DNA from: Bifidobacterium breve
Lineage (GTDB): Bacteria; Actinomycetota; Thermoleophilia; Miltoncostaeales; Miltoncostaeaceae
Assembly (NCBI GenBank): GCA_945876305.1
Contig: CAMCOB010000047.1
Coordinates: forward strand, 1 to 8,961
Direction of reading: 5' to 3'
Length of the DNA: 8,961 nt
Shown here: piece after piece, positions 5,133 through 8,961 of the stretch
Numbering within the stretch: position 1 is the stretch's first letter
Layout of the letters: each line of letters begins with the position of its first letter
Translations under genes and position numbers: made by a program
Notes under the pieces: model-generated
Database searches by the model: none
The model's input: the letters and a program-made list of their open reading frames with translations, nothing else
What the model was told of the DNA's origin: nothing

Positions 5133-6428
5133 ATGATCCCGAGGTATTCGCGGCCCGAGATGGCCGCCATCTGGACGGAACACGCCAAGCTGCAGCGCTG
5201 GCTCGACGTCGAGCTCGCCGTGTGCCGTGCGTGGTGCCGTCGTGGGGTCATCCCCGCCGACGACCTGGCGCAGATCGAGGCGAAGGCCGCCTTCTCGGTG
5301 GAGCGCACGCTCGAGATCGAGAAGACCACCAACCATGACGTGGTGGCGTTTCTCACCAACGTCAACGAGAACATCGGCCCCGCAAGCCGCTGGGTGCACT
5401 ACGGCATGACCAGCAGCGACGTGCTGGACACCGGGCTGGCCCTGGCAATGGTGCAGAGCGGCACGCTGCTGGTGGCTGCGCAGGCCGCGCTCACCCAGGC
5501 GCTGAAGGCCCGCGCGCTTGAGCACCGCGACACCCTGTGTGTGGGGCGCACCCACGGTGTGCACGCCGAGCCCACCACGTTTGGCCTGCGCCTCGCCGGC
5601 TTCGCGCTGGAGAGCCGCCGCAACGAGGAGCGGCTCAAGCGCGCGCACGAGCAGATCGCCTACGGCAAGCTGAGCGGTGCGGTGGGCACCTACGCCATGC
5701 TCGACCCGGCCATCGAGGCCGAGGTGATGGACGAGCTGGGCCTCAAGTGCGAGCCCATCGCTACCCAGGTGATCCCGCGTGACCGCCACGCCGAGGTGGT
5801 CACCCAGATGGCCCTGGCGGCGTCCAGCCTGGAACGCCTCGCGGTGGAAATACGCCACCTGCAGCGCACCGAGGTACGCGAGGCCGAAGAGGCCTTCGGT
5901 AAGGGGCAGAAGGGCTCGTCGGCCATGCCGCACAAGCGCAACCCCATCACCGCCGAGCGCATCACCGGCCTGGCGCGCGTCATCCGCAGCAACTCGATCG
6001 CGGCCCTCGAGGACGTTGCCCTGTGGCACGAGCGCGACATTTCGCACTCATCGGTAGAGCGGGTCATCCTCCCCGACTCCTACACGCTGCTCGACTACCT
6101 GCTGGCCACCAGCACCAAGCTCATCGAGGGTCTGCTCGTGCGCCCCGACCGCATGAAGCAGGTGCTCGACTCCTCATACGGCCTTGTGTACAGCCAGCGA
6201 GTGCTGCTGGGGCTGGTGGAGGAGGGCCTCACCCGTGAGGAGGCCTACGCCGCCGTGCAGCGCAATGCCATGGTCGCCTGGGATACCGGCACGCCTCTGC
6301 GCGAGCTGCTGGGCGACGACGACGACGTGACCGGAAAGATCAGCCCGGAGCGCCTCGACTCGCTGTTTGACCCATCGCACCACCTGCGCCACATGGACGA
6401 CCTGATGGCGAGGGTCGAGGCACTGTGA
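5133..6428 (+). CDS. purB: Adenylosuccinate lyase
   Basis: Releases fumarate twice in the pathway: from SAICAR to give AICAR, and from adenylosuccinate to give AMP. It belongs to the fumarase/aspartase superfamily (homotetramer, cytosol) and has 431 aa, a normal length. Seen: TSSDVLDT at 93-100, GRTHGVHAEPTTFG at 138-151 carrying the catalytic His141, and the superfamily signature GSSAMPHKRNP at 261-271 with the mobile-loop catalytic serine (262 or 263). The helical core and C-terminal domain are complete. The ATG at 5133 is chosen because the family starts a few residues before RYSRPEM; there is only a weak GGA 9 nt upstream. A three-codon ORF (ATG 5125, stop 5134-5136) overlaps the start. 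The stop overlaps the purC GTG (GTGA), so the two are co-translated. Confidence 0.98.
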   Translation: MIPRYSRPEMAAIWTEHAKLQRWLDVELAVCRAWCRRGVIPADDLAQIEAKAAFSVERTLEIEKTTNHDVVAFLTNVNENIGPASRWVHYGMTSSDVLDTGLALAMVQSGTLLVAAQAALTQALKARALEHRDTLCVGRTHGVHAEPTTFGLRLAGFALESRRNEERLKRAHEQIAYGKLSGAVGTYAMLDPAIEAEVMDELGLKCEPIATQVIPRDRHAEVVTQMALAASSLERLAVEIRHLQRTEVREAEEAFGKGQKGSSAMPHKRNPITAERITGLARVIRSNSIAALEDVALWHERDISHSSVERVILPDSYTLLDYLLATSTKLIEGLLVRPDRMKQVLDSSYGLVYSQRVLLGLVEEGLTREEAYAAVQRNAMVAWDTGTPLRELLGDDDDVTGKISPERLDSLFDPSHHLRHMDDLMARVEAL

Positions 6429-7558
6429 GCCTGATCCTCCGGGGGAAGGTCCGGGAGGTTCATGACGTGGGCGATGGCCGTCTGGTGATTGTCACCAGCG
6501 ACCGCATCTCGGCCTACGACGTCATCATGCCCACCGAGATCCCCGGCAAGGGGCAGGTGCTCACCGGCCTCAGCGTGCACTGGTTTGCCCGCATGGCCGA
6601 TCTGGTGCCCAACCACCTGTTGGGCTGGCGACTGTCGGAGATGCCGGATGGCTGGCGTCGCAAGGAACTCGCAGGGCGTGTGATGCTGGTGAGGGCGCTC
6701 GACATGCTGCCCGTGGAGTGCGTGGTACGTGGGTACCTCATCGGCAGCGGCTGGCGCGACTATCAGGCGACGGGCGCCACCAGCGGGGTCGCCCTTCCCG
6801 AGGGGCTGGAGCAGGCCGGGCGTCTGCCGGAGCCCATCTTCACTCCCGCCGGTAAAGCCGCCGTGGGGGAGCACGACGAGAACATCACCATGGCCGATGT
6901 GGTGGCTGCGGTTGGGCCGGGTCTGGCGGCAGAGGCTGAGCGGGTGTCGCTTGCGGTGTACAAGCGGGCGGCTGCGGACTGCCTCTCGGCCGGGATCATC
7001 CTTGCCGACACCAAGTTTGAGGTTGGGGTTTTGCGGGGGACTGGTGGCGGGGCTGGTGGGGCTGGTGGGGCTTTGGTTGAAACCCTCCGTCTGACTGGTA
7101 CACCAGTTGACAGTCACGAAAACAGTGACAGTCAACCTCTCTGGCCGGCTGGGGGATCTGGTGGCAGTCACGGCAACCTTGACAGTCAACGCTCGGTGGG
7201 GCAGTCGGGTGCGGGCGGCGGTTCGGGGGCTTTGGGTAAACCAGTTGACAGTCACGAACACCGTGACAGTCAACGTGAGGATCAGACCCTTTCGGGGCTG
7301 ATCCTTGGGGACGAAGTGTGTACTCCCGACTCTTCTCGCTTCTGGCCCACCGACAGTTGGGCTCCGGGTACCAACCCGACGAGCTTCGACAAGCAGTACC
7401 TTCGCGACTGGCTCGACCAGTCGGGTTGGGATCACTCCCCGCCCGCACCCGAGTTGCCCACGGATGTCGTGACCGGCACCCGTGAGCGGTATGTGGAGGC
7501 CTACGAGCGCATCACAGGGCGCCCGTTCACCGAGTGGCTCAAGGAGGCCGCGCAATGA
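6425..7558 (+). CDS. purC: SAICAR synthase with an in-frame insertion of about 80 residues
   Basis: Condenses CAIR with aspartate using ATP to make SAICAR (step 8). It has 377 aa, where about 290-300 is usual. The conserved parts are all present: phosphate-loop region GKVREVHDVGDGRLVIVTSDRIS at 7-29 (read in two parts, GKVREVH and VIVTSDRIS), signature 1 MLPVECVVRGYLIGSGW at 94-110, signature 2 IILADTKFEVG at 191-201 (V replaces the usual F), LILGDEVCTPDSSRFW at 292-307 and FDKQYLRDWL at 321-330. Between TKFEVG and LILGDEV the family normally has a turn of under ten residues; here 202-290 (bases 7028-7294) is Gly/Ser-rich and contains three VDSHE..DSQ-like segments encoded by palindromic repeats. 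The reading frame is unbroken, so the enzyme is probably functional with a disordered loop at a beta-hairpin tip. GTG start 6425 overlaps the purB stop; the TGA overlaps the purS ATG. Confidence 0.95.
   Translation: MSLILRGKVREVHDVGDGRLVIVTSDRISAYDVIMPTEIPGKGQVLTGLSVHWFARMADLVPNHLLGWRLSEMPDGWRRKELAGRVMLVRALDMLPVECVVRGYLIGSGWRDYQATGATSGVALPEGLEQAGRLPEPIFTPAGKAAVGEHDENITMADVVAAVGPGLAAEAERVSLAVYKRAAADCLSAGIILADTKFEVGVLRGTGGGAGGAGGALVETLRLTGTPVDSHENSDSQPLWPAGGSGGSHGNLDSQRSVGQSGAGGGSGALGKPVDSHEHRDSQREDQTLSGLILGDEVCTPDSSRFWPTDSWAPGTNPTSFDKQYLRDWLDQSGWDHSPPAPELPTDVVTGTRERYVEAYERITGRPFTEWLKEAAQ
7035..7070 (+). other. G-rich tract with quadruplex potential
   Basis: Four runs of four or five G on the coding strand (7035-7039, 7049-7052, 7058-7061, 7067-7070) are separated by loops of 9, 5 and 5 nt. 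This fits a four-tetrad G-quadruplex pattern with one long loop. Tandem GGGGCTGGT units encode a Gly-Gly-Ala run. It opens the purC insertion. Confidence 0.5.
7106..7136 (+). repeat. Palindromic repeat 1 in purC
   Basis: Arms GTTGACAGTCAC and GTGACAGTCAAC flank a 7-nt centre and are inverted with one mismatched position. Each arm contains the perfect odd palindrome TGACAGTCA; the two lie 18 bp apart centre to centre. It starts on a codon boundary and encodes VDSHENSDSQ. It is 29/31 identical to repeat 3. Confidence 0.85.
7160..7190 (+). repeat. Palindromic repeat 2 in purC (diverged)
   Basis: Left arm GGTGGCAGTCAC differs from repeat 1 at two positions and the right arm TTGACAGTCAAC at one; the 7-nt centre is GGCAACC. 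It begins 54 bp after repeat 1, in the same codon phase, and encodes GGSHGNLDSQ. Confidence 0.75.
7244..7274 (+). repeat. Palindromic repeat 3 in purC
   Basis: Same arms as repeat 1, with centre GAACACC. It starts 84 bp after repeat 2, again on a codon boundary, and encodes VDSHEHRDSQ. It shares upstream ACCAG and the more distant GGGGCTTTGG with repeat 1. Confidence 0.85.
7278..7305 (+). other. Strong hairpin at the 3' edge of the purC insertion
   Basis: AGGATCAG and CTGATCCT form a perfect 8-bp stem. An A-G mismatch, three further C-G pairs and a TTTC loop complete the hairpin. It lies 3 nt after repeat 3 and extends into the codons for the conserved LILGDEV. No T-tract follows, so it is not a classical terminator. 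Confidence 0.6.
7541..7547 (+). promoter_or_regulatory. Shine-Dalgarno sequence deciding the purS start
   Basis: AAGGAGG lies 7 nt before the ATG at 7555, inside the last codons of purC. It selects this ATG over the in-frame ATG at 7534, which would add seven residues that no PurS has. Confidence 0.8.
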
Positions 7559-7791
7559 CTCTCGTCGTCGTCACCGTCATGCCAAAGCGGGGGGTCCTCG
7601 ACCCTCAGGGCCAAGCCGTGCAGGGTGCCCTTTCGCACATGGGCTTCGGCGATGTTGCCGATGTGCGCGTGGGCAAGCGCATCGAACTGGAAATAGGCGG
7701 GCCCGATCCCGCCGGGCAGGCCGCCAAGATGTGCGACGACCTGCTGGCGAACGCACTCATTGAGGACTACTCGGTGGAGGTACCCGGGTGA
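7555..7791 (+). CDS. purS: FGAM synthase subunit PurS
   Basis: Small bridging subunit that holds PurQ and PurL together in the three-part formylglycinamidine ribonucleotide (FGAM) synthase. It is 78 aa, the normal size (about 80). The family pattern is clear: strand VVVTVMPKRGVLDPQGQAV at about 4-22, then a helix ending in LSHMGFGDVADVRVGKRIELEI (two parts, LSHMGFGDVADVRVG and RIELEI) and a final helix LCDDLLANALIEDY-like segment near 60-72 ending YSVEV. It starts at the ATG overlapping the purC stop (ATGA) behind a strong AAGGAGG, and its stop overlaps purQ (GTGA). The strong ribosome site fits the need for two PurS per complex. Secure. Confidence 0.96.
   Translation: MTLVVVTVMPKRGVLDPQGQAVQGALSHMGFGDVADVRVGKRIELEIGGPDPAGQAAKMCDDLLANALIEDYSVEVPG
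7776..7780 (+). promoter_or_regulatory. Shine-Dalgarno sequence for purQ
   Basis: GGAGG in the last codons of purS is 7 nt before the purQ GTG at 7788 and supports that start, which overlaps the purS TGA. Confidence 0.7.
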
Positions 7792-8432
7792 GCGCGACGC
7801 GCGTCGCGGTGCTGCGGTTCCCTGGAACGCTCGACCACGAAAGCGCGGCCACAGCCGTGCGCGCCGTGGGTGGAGATCCATTCTTCACACATCACACCGA
7901 CACCGAGTTGCCGGAGGACACCCATGCGGTGGTCATCCCCGGCGGCTTCTCATACGGCGACCACCTGCGCCCGGGTGCTCTGGCCAGCCGTACGCCCATC
8001 ATGAGTGCCGTCAAGCGCCATGCCGCCGAGGGCGGCCGGGTGCTGGGTATCTGCAACGGCTTTCAGATCCTGTGTGAGAGCGCGATGCTTCCCGGAGTAC
8101 TTCGGCCCAATGCGTCGCTGTCGTTCATCTGCCGCCAAGGCGACCTCGAAGTGGCCGACGCCGGTACCCCGTGGACCGGTGGCCGCTTGGTGGGCGAGCG
8201 CCTGTCGGTGCCGTTCAAGCATCACGATGGCGCTTGGTTTGGCGACCCCGGGGAGAGCCGTGTGGTGCTGCGCTACCGGGGTGAGAACCCCAATGGCAGC
8301 GTCGACAAGATCGCCGGCATCAGCAATCTCGCCGGCAACGTGATGGGGCTCATGCCGCATCCGGAGGAAGCCTGCGACCCGCTGCTCGGGTCGGTTGACG
8401 GCCGTGCGCTCTTCGCGGCGCTGCTCGCATGA
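7788..8432 (+). CDS. purQ: FGAM synthase subunit PurQ (glutamine amidotransferase)
   Basis: Hydrolyses glutamine and channels ammonia to PurL for FGAR to FGAM conversion (step 4). It is 214 aa, class I glutamine amidotransferase fold, usual length about 220. Seen: PGGFSYGDHLRPGA at 51-64 (oxyanion strand region), nucleophile Cys89 in GICNGFQIL, and the catalytic His191 and Glu193 in GLMPHPEEA; the triad is complete. Odd point: the N-terminal loop reads FPGTLDHES, where many homologues have FPGSNCDRD, so it is one residue shorter and lacks the Asn-Cys pair, and YGDHLRPGA replaces the common YGDYLRCGA. Neither is part of the triad. It overlaps purS upstream and purL downstream, as expected for a stoichiometric complex. 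Confidence 0.97.
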   Translation: MSATRVAVLRFPGTLDHESAATAVRAVGGDPFFTHHTDTELPEDTHAVVIPGGFSYGDHLRPGALASRTPIMSAVKRHAAEGGRVLGICNGFQILCESAMLPGVLRPNASLSFICRQGDLEVADAGTPWTGGRLVGERLSVPFKHHDGAWFGDPGESRVVLRYRGENPNGSVDKIAGISNLAGNVMGLMPHPEEACDPLLGSVDGRALFAALLA

Positions 8433-8961
8433 GTGTGACCATGGGAGAGTCGGGCAAGCCGCTGTACCAGGAGCTCGGGCTGCTCGAGGCTGAATATGAG
8501 CGCGTGGTCAGCCTGATGGGTCGCACGCCCACCGACCCCGAGTTGGTGATGTTCTCGCTCATGTGGAGTGAGCACTGCTCGTACAAGCACTCCAAGCCGC
8601 TGCTCAAGGGGTTTCCCACCACCGGCACGCGTGTGGTGATGGGCCCTGGCGAGAATGCCGGCGCGGTTGACGTTGGCGACGGTCTGGCGATTGTGTTCAA
8701 GGTTGAGAGCCACAACCACCCGAGCGCCGTGGAGCCCTTTGAGGGCGCCGCCACCGGCGTGGGCGGGATCGTGCGCGACATCATTGCCGTGGGCGCCAAG
8801 CCCATCGCGCTGCTCGACTCCCTGCGGTTCGGGCCCCTCACCAGCCAGCGTTCGCGCTTTCTTTTTCGCCGCGCGGTCAATGGCATTGGCAACTACGGCA
8901 ACTGCATCGGCATCCCCAACGTGGGCGGTGAGGTGCAATTTGACGACCGCTACGAGGACGC
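8429..8961 (+). CDS. purL: FGAM synthase large subunit PurL, N-terminal part (cut by window edge)
   Basis: ATP-dependent catalytic subunit that converts FGAR to FGAM with ammonia from PurQ. 177 complete codons are visible, of a small-type PurL usually about 720-760 aa long. Seen: LMWSEHCSYKHSKPLLK at 44-60, whose His49 corresponds to the proposed catalytic His of the Thermotoga enzyme, then GPGENAG at 72-78, KVESHNHPSAVEPFEGAATG at 91-110, GGIVRDI at 112-118 and LLDSLRFG at 128-135, the ATP- and metal-binding half of the first AIR-synthase-like domain. The ATG at 8429 overlaps the purQ TGA (ATGA); an internal ATG at 8441 is an alternative. No Shine-Dalgarno sequence is seen at either, so translation probably depends on coupling to purQ. 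It is intact as far as visible. Confidence 0.97.
   Translation, partial: MSVTMGESGKPLYQELGLLEAEYERVVSLMGRTPTDPELVMFSLMWSEHCSYKHSKPLLKGFPTTGTRVVMGPGENAGAVDVGDGLAIVFKVESHNHPSAVEPFEGAATGVGGIVRDIIAVGAKPIALLDSLRFGPLTSQRSRFLFRRAVNGIGNYGNCIGIPNVGGEVQFDDRYED

Larger units (their letters stand above)
7028..7294 (+). repeat. Repeat-rich in-frame insertion within purC
   Basis: About 267 bp replace what is normally a short turn in SAICAR synthase. In order the insertion holds a G-rich tract with GGGGCTGGT-type units (7035-7070), repeat 1 (7106-7136), repeat 2 (7160-7190), a Gly/Ser-coding spacer, repeat 3 (7244-7274) and a hairpin that runs past the 3' edge (7278-7305). A GGGGCTTTGG...AAACC...CCAG stretch precedes both repeat 1 and repeat 3, so the duplicated unit is longer than 31 bp. 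No transposase, intein or terminal target duplication is seen. The exact ends are estimated from the family length. Confidence 0.8.

Noticed and set aside
5028..6047. 339-codon antisense open frame over purB
   Set aside because: Same cause; His/Gly/Arg-rich translation without recognisable domain, opposite an intact purB.
7106..7274. Three repeats as a possible CRISPR array
   Set aside because: Gaps of 23 and 53 bp are irregular, only three copies exist, all are translated in frame within an essential enzyme, and no cas genes are present.
7028..7294. Intein in PurC
   Set aside because: Far too short (about 89 residues), with no Cys/Ser start, no His-Asn end and no splicing blocks.
6245..7555. 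436-codon antisense open frame over purB/purC
   Set aside because: Shadow of high-GC coding sequence; its product is low-complexity and has no family pattern, while purC on the other strand has all its motifs.

Overview
The window is a GC-rich bacterial chromosome segment that is mostly a purine (IMP/AMP) biosynthesis locus. An actinobacterium is the best guess. The reasons are the high GC, the frequent GTG starts, the TANNNT -10 elements placed 6-7 nt before start codons (a leaderless arrangement common in Actinobacteria), a VapB antitoxin of actinobacterial style, and the purS-purQ-purL form of FGAM synthase. The class cannot be fixed from the sequence; Thermoleophilia or Acidimicrobiia are possible. 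The sequence alone cannot show whether it comes from an isolate or a metagenome.

Layout. Bases 1-831 are the 3' part of purA (adenylosuccinate synthetase), cut by the left edge. It converges, with only 3 bases between stops, on a minus-strand block. In transcription order (right to left) this block is an ABC ATPase (2922 to 2080), a degenerate repeat-rich junction (about 2150 to 1952), an ABC-2 type permease (1955 to 1161) and a 92-aa three-helix membrane protein (1113 to 835). Divergent from the ATPase is purD (3031-4299), then a vapBC-type toxin-antitoxin pair (4362-5068), then a tightly packed run purB-purC-purS-purQ-purL (5133 to the right edge) in which every stop overlaps the next start by four bases (GTGA or ATGA). 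purL is cut by the right edge.

How the genes work together. PurD makes GAR (step 2). PurS, PurQ and PurL form the FGAM synthase complex (step 4). PurC makes SAICAR (step 8). PurB splits SAICAR (step 9) and also adenylosuccinate, which PurA makes from IMP. The ABC transporter and the toxin-antitoxin pair are passengers with no evident purine role.

What stands out. (1) PurC carries an in-frame insertion of about 80 residues exactly between two conserved active-site strands. It holds three copies of a 31-bp palindromic repeat, a G-rich quadruplex-like tract and a strong hairpin at its 3' edge, and looks like a coding-compatible palindromic element. (2) The ATPase/permease junction holds a 77-bp direct duplication (63/77 identical by my count) set in GGGGTCTGACCCC-type palindromes. 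It generates a 43-codon micro-ORF that is GTGA-coupled to both neighbours. (3) purD and purB share a near-identical promoter-like block. (4) Four genes (purD, the ATPase, the small membrane protein and the antitoxin) show TANNNT followed by 6-7 nt and then the start codon, which suggests leaderless mRNAs. No rRNA, tRNA, IS element or CRISPR array is visible, and no stretch over 300 bases lacks a gene.
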